Shown: positions 19,266-27,918 of the stretch, piece by piece
Layout: every line of letters starts with the position of its first letter
Numbering within the stretch: position 1 is the first letter of the stretch
Source of the DNA: Rheinheimera nanhaiensis E407-8
GTDB lineage: Bacteria; Pseudomonadota; Gammaproteobacteria; Enterobacterales; Alteromonadaceae
Assembly: GCF_000296695.1 (NCBI RefSeq)
Contig: NZ_BAFK01000011.1
Location: forward strand, 62,001 to 126,000
Direction: 5' to 3'
DNA: 64,000 nt
Program-made: the position numbers and the translations under genes
Notes under the pieces: model-generated
What the model was told of the DNA's origin: nothing
The model's input: only the letters and a program-made list of their open reading frames with translations
The model's database searches: none

Positions 19266-22200
19266 TTAAAGCCTTTGTAACAATACCTGCAGCGGATGTT
19301 TGGGTTTATCACCCAATAAGCGTTTTACCTGGCTACGGCAGGAAAACCCGGTTACCACCACATTATCAACGCCATACTGGGCCAGTGGCTGCTGCCAGCT
19401 CATCGCAAATAAAGCTTTACTGTTGTCCAGATTTTGCGCTTCATGGCCATAGGTACCGGCCATACCACAACAGCCTACGCTGACCGGCGTTAAGCTAAGG
19501 CCTGCCTGGGCAAAAATTTGCTGCCAGGCTTTTTCTGTTGCTGGTAGCGCGGTTTTTTCGGTGCAGTGTGCCAAAAGCGCATAATTAGCGCTTTGCGTCG
19601 CTTTGGGAACTGGCTGTTGTACTAACCACTCATGCAGCAGCGACACGCTAAAATCGCCACGTTTATCACCCAGTGCTTTGTTGTACTCATCGCGGTAAAC
19701 AAGCACCAGGGACGCATCCAGGCCCAGCAATGGCAGATTAAGCTGGCTTAGCTGATTAAAAAATGCTGCAGCATTAGCCGCTGTTTTAGCAAATTCGCGC
19801 AAAAAGCCCTTCACATGTTGTGGCTTACCGTTAGGTAAAAACGGCAATACTATTGGGTTAAAGCCGAGCTTTTCGATTAAACGCAGCGCATCAAACACCA
19901 GTTCTGCTTCATAAAAACTGGTAAAAGGGTCTTGCACCAACAGCACAGTGCGCTGGCGCTGCTCAGCGCTAAGCGCCGTTAACTGCTCAAGGTTAAACTG
20001 ATAACGCCCCGCCGTATGCTGTGCCAACGTTGGTACCGACAACAGGGGGGTATCGACATAACCCACGGTTTGTTCCAGTAGCTTAGCCGTGACGCGACGT
20101 TTTAGCACAAAGTTAACCAGCCTGGGCGCTTTGGCCAACCAGGGCGCAGTGCGCTCAATATTGGCAACAATGTAATCTTTAGCCGGACGCAGGTAGCGGC
20201 TGTGATAAAGCTGCAAAAAGCGGGCGCGAAACGACGGCACATCCACTTTTATCGGGCATTGACCGGCGCAGGCTTTACAGGCCAGACAGCCTTCCATCGC
20301 CTGCATCACTTCATGCGAGAAATCGGCCTCGCCCTGACGCCTGGCCAGGGTGTTTTTCAGCTTTTGCCACAGCGCCTCCACGCCGCTGGCCTGCTGCAGC
20401 AGTTGCTGCTCCTGCGCCAGCACATCTATGCCTTGCAGCTGATTCAACCTTAGCCACTCGCGCATCAGACCAGCACGTCCTTTCGGGCTGTGGCGCCGGT
20501 CTTTAGTCACTTTACTCGACGGACACATGGGCGAGTTTTCTTCGTAGTTAAAACACAGGCCATTGCCGTTACAGTTCAGGGCGCTGTCAAAGCTGTCTTT
20601 TACCGCGGTTGGGATCTGCCGGTCAAACCAGGCGCGCTTTTGGCCATCCACCGATACCAAAGTATCGGCACTGTTAAATGGCGTACAAATTTTGCCCGGG
20701 TTTACCCGGTTACGTGGGTCAAACGCAGCTTTAATTTTTCGAAGCTCGTTAAACAGCACGTCACCAAAAAATGCCGGGCCGTATTCACTGCGATAACCTT
20801 TGCCATGCTCACCCCACATCAGGCCGCCGTATTTTGCGGTTAGTGCCACCACCTGATCAGAGATAGTACGTAACAGCTGCTCCTGTACCGGATCGCATAA
20901 GTCCAGCGCCGGCCGCACATGCAGCACGCCGGCATCGACATGGCCAAACATGCCATACTGCAGACCGTGGCTGTCCAGCAGTGCTCGAAACTCCATAATA
21001 AAATCGGCCAGATTCTCAGGCGGTACTGCGGTATCCTCAGCAAAAGCCAGCGGCTTTTGCGTACCTTTGGTATTGCCCAGCAAACCCACCGCTTTTTTAC
21101 GCATCGCGTAAATATTGCTAATAGCGGCGTTATCGTAAGTGAGCTGGTAGCCAATAATGCCGTCGGTTTTATCAGCCATCGCTTGATCAAGCCGCGCAGT
21201 TAAGGCAGCAATTTTCTGCTCAATATCAGCTTGCTGCTCGCTGTTATACTCGACCATGTTCAGGCCCTGCATGTCCTTGCCGGGCACATCGGTAATTAAG
21301 TCTTTCACCTGATGCCAGATAATGTCATTGCGGGCCAGGTTCAGCACTTTGCTGTCTACCGTTTCCACCGAAGTAGCCTGTGCCGCTACCAGAAAGGGCG
21401 CGTTTCTTAGGGCACTTTCAAAACTGTCGTACTTTACGTTCACCAGACATTTGTATTTGGCAATCGGCGTAATGTTAAGTTTGGCTTCAACCACAAAACC
21501 TAAAGAGCCTTCAGAGCCGGTGATAATGCGGGATAAATCAAACTCTGATAAATCTTCATTAAACACATGTTCTAAATCGTAACCGGTTAGAAAGCGGTTT
21601 AAGCGTGGAAATTTTGCCAGTATTTGCGGCCTGAACTCACGGCAGCTTTGCAGCACCTGCCGGTAAATGCGGCCTATGCTGTTGGGCTGCTCGGCCCGAT
21701 GCTCAGCTTCAAAGGTCGCCATTTTGTGTGTATTTAAAATATTACCGTCAATCAGCACCGTTTTCAGCGCTAACACATGGTCACTGGTTTTGCCGTAAAC
21801 CAGCGAGCCCTGGCCGGAGGCATCAGTGTTTACCATGCCGCCAATGGTGGCGCGGTTGGAGGTGGATAGATCCGGCGCGAAGAAGAAACCATAGGGTTTT
21901 AAAAACGCATTAAGCTGATCTTTAATCACACCGGCCTGCACCCGCACCCAGCGCTGTTCAAGGTTAAGGTCTAAAATGCCGCGCATATGACGCGATAAGT
22001 CGACCACCACATGCTCGGTTAATGCCTGGCCATTGGTACCGGTGCCACCGCCGCGCGGGCTAAACTTGATATGAGAAAAGCTGGAGGTTTGCGCTAAAGA
22101 CGTCAGGATCACCACATCGTCAGTGGTTTTGGGCAGCAATACCGCTTGTGGTAATGCCTGGTACACGCTGTTGTCGGTAGCAACAGCCAAACGGCTGGCG

Positions 22201-22304
22201 TAGCTGGTTTCAATGTCGCCGGTAAAACCGGCTGCCACTAAGGCTTTGCTGTAGGCAACAATGCTGGCATCCAGCGCTAGTTCAGGGTCAAGCTTTGGGA
22301 TCAT
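19266..22304 (-). CDS. ydiJ: YdiJ-family FAD/4Fe-4S dehydrogenase
   Basis: This 1012-residue enzyme joins an FAD-binding oxidase domain to iron-sulfur and CCG domains. It aligns over its whole length with E. coli YdiJ, whose family oxidises D-2-hydroxyacids such as D-2-hydroxyglutarate. The FAD site is seen in SPRGGGTGTNGQALTEHVVV; 4Fe-4S ligands in CLACKACAGQCPIKVDVP near residue 675; the CCG motif in GCCGMAGTYGHE near the C-terminus. A GTG at 22316 would add four residues, but ATG 22304 gives MIPKLD as in E. coli. It ends at a shared terminator and is probably monocistronic. Electrons likely go to the quinone pool. Confidence 0.9.
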   Translation of the reverse strand: MIPKLDPELALDASIVAYSKALVAAGFTGDIETSYASRLAVATDNSVYQALPQAVLLPKTTDDVVILTSLAQTSSFSHIKFSPRGGGTGTNGQALTEHVVVDLSRHMRGILDLNLEQRWVRVQAGVIKDQLNAFLKPYGFFFAPDLSTSNRATIGGMVNTDASGQGSLVYGKTSDHVLALKTVLIDGNILNTHKMATFEAEHRAEQPNSIGRIYRQVLQSCREFRPQILAKFPRLNRFLTGYDLEHVFNEDLSEFDLSRIITGSEGSLGFVVEAKLNITPIAKYKCLVNVKYDSFESALRNAPFLVAAQATSVETVDSKVLNLARNDIIWHQVKDLITDVPGKDMQGLNMVEYNSEQQADIEQKIAALTARLDQAMADKTDGIIGYQLTYDNAAISNIYAMRKKAVGLLGNTKGTQKPLAFAEDTAVPPENLADFIMEFRALLDSHGLQYGMFGHVDAGVLHVRPALDLCDPVQEQLLRTISDQVVALTAKYGGLMWGEHGKGYRSEYGPAFFGDVLFNELRKIKAAFDPRNRVNPGKICTPFNSADTLVSVDGQKRAWFDRQIPTAVKDSFDSALNCNGNGLCFNYEENSPMCPSSKVTKDRRHSPKGRAGLMREWLRLNQLQGIDVLAQEQQLLQQASGVEALWQKLKNTLARRQGEADFSHEVMQAMEGCLACKACAGQCPIKVDVPSFRARFLQLYHSRYLRPAKDYIVANIERTAPWLAKAPRLVNFVLKRRVTAKLLEQTVGYVDTPLLSVPTLAQHTAGRYQFNLEQLTALSAEQRQRTVLLVQDPFTSFYEAELVFDALRLIEKLGFNPIVLPFLPNGKPQHVKGFLREFAKTAANAAAFFNQLSQLNLPLLGLDASLVLVYRDEYNKALGDKRGDFSVSLLHEWLVQQPVPKATQSANYALLAHCTEKTALPATEKAWQQIFAQAGLSLTPVSVGCCGMAGTYGHEAQNLDNSKALFAMSWQQPLAQYGVDNVVVTGFSCRSQVKRLLGDKPKHPLQVLLQRL

Positions 22305-22360
22305 AACTGCAGACACTCGGCAATAAGTGACTGCAGTATAACATTAACTTTATGTCGCGA

Positions 22361-22828
22361 TCAGCTGGCAGCCGGACGGAATTTCAACTGAATACCGCGC
22401 AAGAAATAACGCAGTACCTGATCCTGACATTCACGGTAATGTTTATGATCTGGCCGGCGAAAAAACGCGCTTAGCTCAGACTTGCTTAGGCGAAAATCTG
22501 CTTTTTCCAGTAAGGCGATAATGTCATCGTCTTTTAAATCAAAGGCGATTTTAAGTTTACGCAACATAATATTATGGTTAAGCCGTTTCTCAGGCTGTGG
22601 GATAACGCCATCTTTGGCGCCGCGCCGCTGAATAATCAGGCCATTTAAAAAGCTGGCCATCACCTCATCACTGATGGCGGCAAAGCCTTCATCTTCATCT
22701 TTTTTCAGCCAGCTGGCTACCTGCTCTTTGCTAACGCTGACGCCTGCCAGGGCAAAAATATCCATCATGCCATAGTCGTGCACGTTTAAGCTGTAGCGCA
22801 GACTGCGCAGTACGTCATTCGGAGTCAA
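22361..22828 (-). CDS. yehS: YehS-family DUF1456 protein
   Basis: A conserved cytoplasmic protein of unknown function with two tandem DUF1456 helical repeats of about 65 residues: NDVLRSLRYSLNVHD... and HNIMLRKLKIAFDLKDDDI... The start is TTG at 22828; an AGGA SD lies 7 nt before it and the first residues (MTPNDVLRS) align with E. coli YehS (MLSNDILRS). Length 155 residues is normal. It follows ribA on the same strand with a 73-bp gap. Confidence 0.88.
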   Translation of the reverse strand: MTPNDVLRSLRYSLNVHDYGMMDIFALAGVSVSKEQVASWLKKDEDEGFAAISDEVMASFLNGLIIQRRGAKDGVIPQPEKRLNHNIMLRKLKIAFDLKDDDIIALLEKADFRLSKSELSAFFRRPDHKHYRECQDQVLRYFLRGIQLKFRPAAS

Positions 22829-22901
22829 AGCAATATCCTGTTCATGTTAATAAAAATCGGCGTCATCATAACACAGCGCCCTACCTCGCTAAGCCCGGCA
22901 C

Positions 22902-23483
22902 TTAAGGTAAATGCCCAAGTTTACTGGCTTTAGTGGCAAGGTAACGGTGGCTGTGCGCAGTGGTTTTTACCCGGTGCTGCACCCGCTCCAGCACGTTAAC
23001 ACCGGCGTCAGTAAGGGCTTTTAACTTACGCGGGTTATTGGTTAACAGCCGTACTTGCTTAATGCCCAACTGGGCAAACATTTGTGCGGCAATATCGTAT
23101 TCACGCATATCCGGCAAGAAGCCCAAAATTTCATTCGCTTCAACGGTATCCAGCCCTTTGTCCTGCTCGGCATAAGCGCGGATCTTATTGATAAGCCCTA
23201 TTCCGCGGCCTTCCTGGCGCAAATACAAAATGCAGCCACGGCCCAGCTCAGCAATTTTACGCATAGCCGCTTCTAATTGCGGGCCACAATCGCAGCGTAG
23301 GCTAAACAGCGCATCACCGGTTAAACATTCCGAGTGCACCCGTGCCAACACAGGCTCGGCGCTGGTTACATCGCCCAGCGTTAACGCCACATGCTCTTTG
23401 CCGTTAGGTGCTTCAAAGCCGTGCAGCCGAAACTCAGCAAACGGGGTGGGTAACAAAGTTGAGGTGACAAGTTTCAGTTTCAT
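22902..23483 (-). CDS. ribA: GTP cyclohydrolase II
   Basis: RibA opens GTP to 2,5-diamino-6-ribosylamino-pyrimidinone phosphate plus formate, the first step of riboflavin synthesis. The ATG at 23483 ([18 protein letters not shown]) matches family N-termini; the frame extends five codons upstream. Zinc cysteines lie in [38 protein letters not shown]-like and [12 protein letters not shown] motifs follow. It is a stand-alone RibA (193 residues), not fused to RibB. No FMN riboswitch is visible in the short upstream space. Confidence 0.97.
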   Translation of the reverse strand: MKLKLVTSTLLPTPFAEFRLHGFEAPNGKEHVALTLGDVTSAEPVLARVHSECLTGDALFSLRCDCGPQLEAAMRKIAELGRGCILYLRQEGRGIGLINKIRAYAEQDKGLDTVEANEILGFLPDMREYDIAAQMFAQLGIKQVRLLTNNPRKLKALTDAGVNVLERVQHRVKTTAHSHRYLATKASKLGHLP

Positions 23484-23705
23484 AATACATCTCAGCAAAC
23501 GGCTGCCGGCTCTGCAGCACAGGCGTTATGGGGGTCGCTGACTGGCAATTCAAGCCCGGCCCGGTAGTGCAGGCATTATAGCAGTGTTCACCGCCGGGTT
23601 AACGCCTTTTTGTGATAACATAACAAAATCTACCCGTGACGGCACCAACACTTTTGCTGTTAAAACCGCTACAATAGCCGTTCTTTGCGTAACGAGTAAC
23701 AGCCG

Positions 23706-25553
23706 ATGTTGAGTTTTTTCGAACGGATCATAAAGCCCTTCCCTGCCACTGAGCCCACTCAGCCGCCCAAAGGCTTGTTTGCCTTTTGCCGCCATTACAC
23801 CCAAGGCATGGAAACCTCATTAGTTCTGATGTCGATAAGCACAGCCTTGCTGGCAATGCTGGAGGTGTCGTTATTCAGTTTTATGGGCCAGTTAGTCGAC
23901 TGGCTGGTGCAAAACGATCCGCAATCGCTGTTCAACAACGAGCGCGCCACCTTAATTAAAATGGCCGTGGTGACTGTAATACTGCTGCCGGCCCTGAGCT
24001 TTATTCACGCCGCTATTGTGCATCAGACCTTACTGGGTAACTACCCGATGTCGATCCGCTGGCTGGCGCACCGGTATTTACTGCGCCAGAGTATCAGCTT
24101 TTACCAGAATGACTTTGCCGGTCGTATTGCCACCAAAGTGATGCAAACCTCGCTGGCGGTGCGGGAAACGGTAATGAAGCTGCTGGACGTGATGGTATAC
24201 ATCCTGGTTTACTTTGGCTCTATGCTGTTTTTTATTGCCGATGCTGACCTGCGCTTAATTATTCCGATGCTGGTGTGGCTGGCGGTTTATATTGGTATGC
24301 AGTTTTACTTTGTGCCACGGTTAAAAGCGGCCTCGACCCGTCAGGCCGATGCGCGCTCAGAGATGACCGGACGCATTGTCGACAGCTACACCAACATCAC
24401 CACCATTAAGCTGTTTTCGCACACCAACCGCGAAGAAGCTTACGCCCGTGACAGCATGGAAGTGTTCTTAAAACCAGTGTACCGGCAAATGCGCCTGGCC
24501 ACCGGTTTAAGTGTGTCGGTACAAACGCTGAATTACCTGTTGGTGTTCGCTATTGCCGCCTTGTCTATTTATTTATGGGCCGACAGCGCGATCAGTGTTG
24601 GCGCTATTGCCATAGCTGTCAGCCTGGCGCTGCGCTTAAACGGTATGGCGCAGTGGATCATGTGGGAAATCAGTAGCCTGTTTGAAAATATCGGCACCGT
24701 TGCCGATGGCATTACCACGCTGTCTCAGCCGGCTCAGGTACAGGATGTTGCCGGCGCTAAAGCGTTAAATGTAACAAAGGGCGCCATCTGTTTTGACCAT
24801 GTAGGCTTTAACTACGGCAAAGCGGCCACCGACAATACCAAAGCACCGGTGTTACAAGATCTGCAACTTAGCATTAAACCCGGTGAAAAAGTTGGCCTGG
24901 TGGGCCGCTCAGGTGCCGGTAAATCAACTTTAGTTAATCTGTTACTGCGTTTTTACGATGTCGAGTCAGGTAAAATCCTCATCGATGGCCAGGATATCAG
25001 TCAGGTTAGCCAGGAAAGCCTGCGTCGCCATATTGCCATGGTAACCCAGGATACCTCACTGCTACACCGCTCGGTGCGCGACAACATTATTTATGGCAAA
25101 CCCGACGCGACAGAGGCCGAACTGCTACTGGCCGCTGAGCAGGCAGAAGCAAGTGACTTTATCAGTGACTTAACCGATCCTAAGGGCAATACCGGCTTTG
25201 ACGCTCAGGTGGGCGAGCGCGGCGTTAAATTATCCGGCGGTCAGCGCCAGCGTATTGCTATTGCCCGGGTGCTACTTAAAAACGCACCGATTTTAATTTT
25301 GGACGAGGCCACCTCAGCGCTCGATTCTGAAGTTGAGGCGGCGATTCAGGCCAGTTTGAATACCCTGATGGCGGGCAAAACGGTCATCGCTATCGCCCAT
25401 CGTTTATCGACCATCGCGCAGATGGACCGGCTGATTGTGCTGGATCAGGGGCGCATCGTCGAGCAAGGCACACACAGTGAACTTATCGCCAGCGGCGGTA
25501 TTTATGCCCAGCTATGGGCACATCAAACCGGTGGTTTTATTGGCGTGGAATAA
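23706..25553 (+). CDS. ABC exporter half-transporter (MsbA-like)
   Basis: A 615-residue membrane-ATPase half transporter that presumably homodimerises in the inner membrane. Six membrane segments fill the N-terminal half (VLMSISTALLAMLEVSLFSF, then others). The nucleotide domain has Walker A GRSGAGKSTLVN near residue 400, the ABC signature LSGGQRQRIAIARVLL and Walker B ILILDEATSALDSEVE, then the H-loop IAIAHRLSTIAQ. The family exports lipids, peptides or drugs; the substrate here is unknown. The gene is divergent from ribA and ends at a strong bidirectional terminator. Confidence 0.92.
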   Translation: MLSFFERIIKPFPATEPTQPPKGLFAFCRHYTQGMETSLVLMSISTALLAMLEVSLFSFMGQLVDWLVQNDPQSLFNNERATLIKMAVVTVILLPALSFIHAAIVHQTLLGNYPMSIRWLAHRYLLRQSISFYQNDFAGRIATKVMQTSLAVRETVMKLLDVMVYILVYFGSMLFFIADADLRLIIPMLVWLAVYIGMQFYFVPRLKAASTRQADARSEMTGRIVDSYTNITTIKLFSHTNREEAYARDSMEVFLKPVYRQMRLATGLSVSVQTLNYLLVFAIAALSIYLWADSAISVGAIAIAVSLALRLNGMAQWIMWEISSLFENIGTVADGITTLSQPAQVQDVAGAKALNVTKGAICFDHVGFNYGKAATDNTKAPVLQDLQLSIKPGEKVGLVGRSGAGKSTLVNLLLRFYDVESGKILIDGQDISQVSQESLRRHIAMVTQDTSLLHRSVRDNIIYGKPDATEAELLLAAEQAEASDFISDLTDPKGNTGFDAQVGERGVKLSGGQRQRIAIARVLLKNAPILILDEATSALDSEVEAAIQASLNTLMAGKTVIAIAHRLSTIAQMDRLIVLDQGRIVEQGTHSELIASGGIYAQLWAHQTGGFIGVE

Positions 25554-25557
25554 GGCA

Positions 25558-25589
25558 TAAAAAAGCCCGTAACGTGTTACGGGCTTTTT
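25558..25589. terminator. bidirectional terminator between ABC exporter and alanine symporter
   Basis: Arms AAAAGCCCGTAAC and GTTACGGGCTTTT pair perfectly, with A/T runs on both sides. It serves the converging ABC exporter and AGCS symporter. Confidence 0.92.
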
Positions 25590-25609
25590 ACTAATAAAAC
25601 TTATGCAGC

Positions 25610-27124
25610 TTAAGGCAACTGCTTATCCTGCCCGGCTTTGGCTTTTTCCAGTTTTTTCTCCCAGAAAGTTGCATTGGTAATGCCGAGTTTTATCGGGTCA
25701 AAAGTAATAGGGCCGCCGGCTTTTTTCTGCTGTTCAAAATCACGCAGGCAACGCATGGTTGGCTTGTACATAAAGAAGATAACCAAAATACCCAGCACGT
25801 TAACCCAGGCCATTAAACCTACACCAATATCACCGATATTCCAGATATAACCAGCACTATTTACCGTGCCATAGGCCACCATAAACATCAGTAGCAGTTT
25901 AAATACTATGTTAGGCAGTTTGTTATTAAACACCCGGTTTAGGTAGGCGACGTTAGTTTCAGTGATGTAGTAGTACGCCAGTATGGTAGTAAAAGCGAAG
26001 AAGAACAGCGCCAGACCGACAAACACCTGACCAAAGTTACCAAACACACTTAACAGCGCCAGCTGAGTAAAGGCGGCAGAGCCGATTTCCGTTGCTGCAT
26101 CAACATTTTGTACAATAAAACTGCCGTCGGTCAGTTCACCGACCACGTTGTATTGCTGCGTGATCAAAATCATCAGCGCAGTTGCGGTACAGACAAATAA
26201 GGTATCGACATAGACTGAAAAAGCCTGCACTAACCCTTGCTGCGCCGGATGATCTACCTCGGCGGCTGCCGCTGCGTGTGGGCCTGTACCCTGTCCTGCT
26301 TCATTAGAATATATACCGCGTTTTACCCCCCAACCAATAGCTGCACCAAAACCGGCCTGAGCTGTAAAGGCATCACTGATAATCAGGCTGAAAATGCCCG
26401 GCACTTTATCCAGGTTTAAAAACACCACGATAAGCGCCATCACGATATAGCCCAGTGCCATAAAAGGCACCACGACCTGGGTAAAATGGGCAATACGTTT
26501 AATACCGCCAAAAATGATAAATGCCAGCACAATCAGGATCACGGCAAGGCCAATCAGCTTATAGGTACCCACCTCACCAAAGCTGGTCACCACCATGGTG
26601 CCATCGCCGAAAATTTGGGTAACCGCATTGCCGACCGCATTCGCCTGCACACCCGGCAGGAAAATACCACAGCCAATAATGGCTGAAATGGCAAACACTA
26701 TGCCCAGCCAGCGCCAGCCCAGGCAACGCTCAAAATAGTAAGCCGGGCCGCCACGGTACTGGCCGTTTTCTTCCACTTTATACAGCTGCCCCAGCGTAGA
26801 CTCAGCGTAAGCCGTGCTGGCACCTAAAAACGCCACTACCCACATCCAGAAGATGGCACCGGGGCCACCAAAACCAATGGCCGCTGCGACACCGGCAATG
26901 TTACCCACGCCAACCCGGCCGGATAACGACACCGCCAGCGCCTGAAATGACGAGATCCCTTTGTCTGACTCACTATTATTCAGCAGCAGTTTGCACATTT
27001 CTTTAAAATGCCGCACCTGAGCAAAACGGGTTAATATTGAATAAAATAAACCGGCGCCAAGGCACAGATAAATCAGTGCCGGGCTCCAGATAATGCTGTT
27101 TAGCGCACTAATAAAGCCTTCCAT
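25610..27124 (-). CDS. sodium:alanine/glycine symporter (AGCS family)
   Basis: An inner-membrane Na+-coupled amino-acid transporter of about ten helices and 504 residues. Family motifs include SLSGRVGVGNIAGVAAAIG, GGPGAIFWMWVVAFLGAST and NEAGQGTGPHAAAAA. The likely substrates are alanine or glycine. The upstream 78 bp is too short and shows no glycine riboswitch, in contrast to some AGCS genes in related bacteria. It ends at a bidirectional terminator. Confidence 0.93.
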   Translation of the reverse strand: MEGFISALNSIIWSPALIYLCLGAGLFYSILTRFAQVRHFKEMCKLLLNNSESDKGISSFQALAVSLSGRVGVGNIAGVAAAIGFGGPGAIFWMWVVAFLGASTAYAESTLGQLYKVEENGQYRGGPAYYFERCLGWRWLGIVFAISAIIGCGIFLPGVQANAVGNAVTQIFGDGTMVVTSFGEVGTYKLIGLAVILIVLAFIIFGGIKRIAHFTQVVVPFMALGYIVMALIVVFLNLDKVPGIFSLIISDAFTAQAGFGAAIGWGVKRGIYSNEAGQGTGPHAAAAAEVDHPAQQGLVQAFSVYVDTLFVCTATALMILITQQYNVVGELTDGSFIVQNVDAATEIGSAAFTQLALLSVFGNFGQVFVGLALFFFAFTTILAYYYITETNVAYLNRVFNNKLPNIVFKLLLMFMVAYGTVNSAGYIWNIGDIGVGLMAWVNVLGILVIFFMYKPTMRCLRDFEQQKKAGGPITFDPIKLGITNATFWEKKLEKAKAGQDKQLP

Positions 27125-27202
27125 TTCCCTTCCTTATAGTTATTGTTACACCTTATGGTTGTACGGCGCTTAATTTGCCATATCGACAACACAATAGCTA
27201 CG

Positions 27203-27892
27203 CTAACCGCTGTGCTGTGCCAGATCTGCGGTAATTTGACCATGGCGCGCCACTTCTTCATCATGTGCTTCATCAAGCCAGGGCTCGGCCAACGCCTGTT
27301 GATACCAGTCTTGCATTGCGGGCAAGGCTAATAAACGCTGCAAGTACTGTTGTGCTGTCTCGCTAAACACCAAACCGTAGCTTTGCATGCGAAAGGCCAC
27401 CGGAGCAAAAAAAGCATCAGCGGCACTAAATTGGCTACCTGCCAGAAAAGGCCCGCCAAATTCGCTTAGCCCCTGCTCAAATAACTCACTTAACCGATCA
27501 AGGTCCTGCTGCAATGACGCACTTATCTGGTGTAACCTCACCCGATGGCGGCAACTCATACCACAGCTATTGCGCAGTGCACTAAACCCCGAGTGCATCT
27601 CGGCGGCGGCGCAGCGGGCAAAGGCACGGGCTTTACTGTCTTTCGGCCACACAGCGGTATGATGCTCGTACAGGTATTCCGTAATGGCCAGTGAATCCCA
27701 TACCACCAGCTGTTGCTGTACCAGGCAGGGCACTTTACCACTGGGCGAAAAAGTGCGGAATTTTGCAAAATTACCTTGTTGGCTAAAAGGGACTAACTGC
27801 TCGATAAAAGGGATCTGTAGCTGACGCATTAACAGCCAGGGCCGTAGCGACCAGGACGAGTAATTTTTATTGGCAATATAAAGTTCTCGCAT
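27203..27892 (-). CDS. glutathione S-transferase family protein
   Basis: A 229-residue cytoplasmic GST-like protein. The N-terminal thioredoxin fold reads ELYIANKNYSSWSLRPWLLM, with SSWS in the usual active-site position, and SGKVPCLVQ holds the cis-Pro. WDSLAITEYL is the glutathione-gamma-glutamyl contact. The C-terminal all-helical domain follows. The substrate is unknown. It lies 26 bp downstream of the SLC13-type transporter on the same strand and may be cotranscribed. Confidence 0.85.
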   Translation of the reverse strand: MRELYIANKNYSSWSLRPWLLMRQLQIPFIEQLVPFSQQGNFAKFRTFSPSGKVPCLVQQQLVVWDSLAITEYLYEHHTAVWPKDSKARAFARCAAAEMHSGFSALRNSCGMSCRHRVRLHQISASLQQDLDRLSELFEQGLSEFGGPFLAGSQFSAADAFFAPVAFRMQSYGLVFSETAQQYLQRLLALPAMQDWYQQALAEPWLDEAHDEEVARHGQITADLAQHSG

Positions 27893-27918
27893 AGCACACT
27901 CCTTGTTTAGTGTTGAGC

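Noticed and set aside
23484-23705. FMN riboswitch before ribA
   Set aside because: The gap is short and shows no RFN-type conserved helices by eye.
27125-27202. Glycine riboswitch before the AGCS symporter
   Set aside because: Only 78 bp lie before the next gene and the conserved aptamer helices are not seen.
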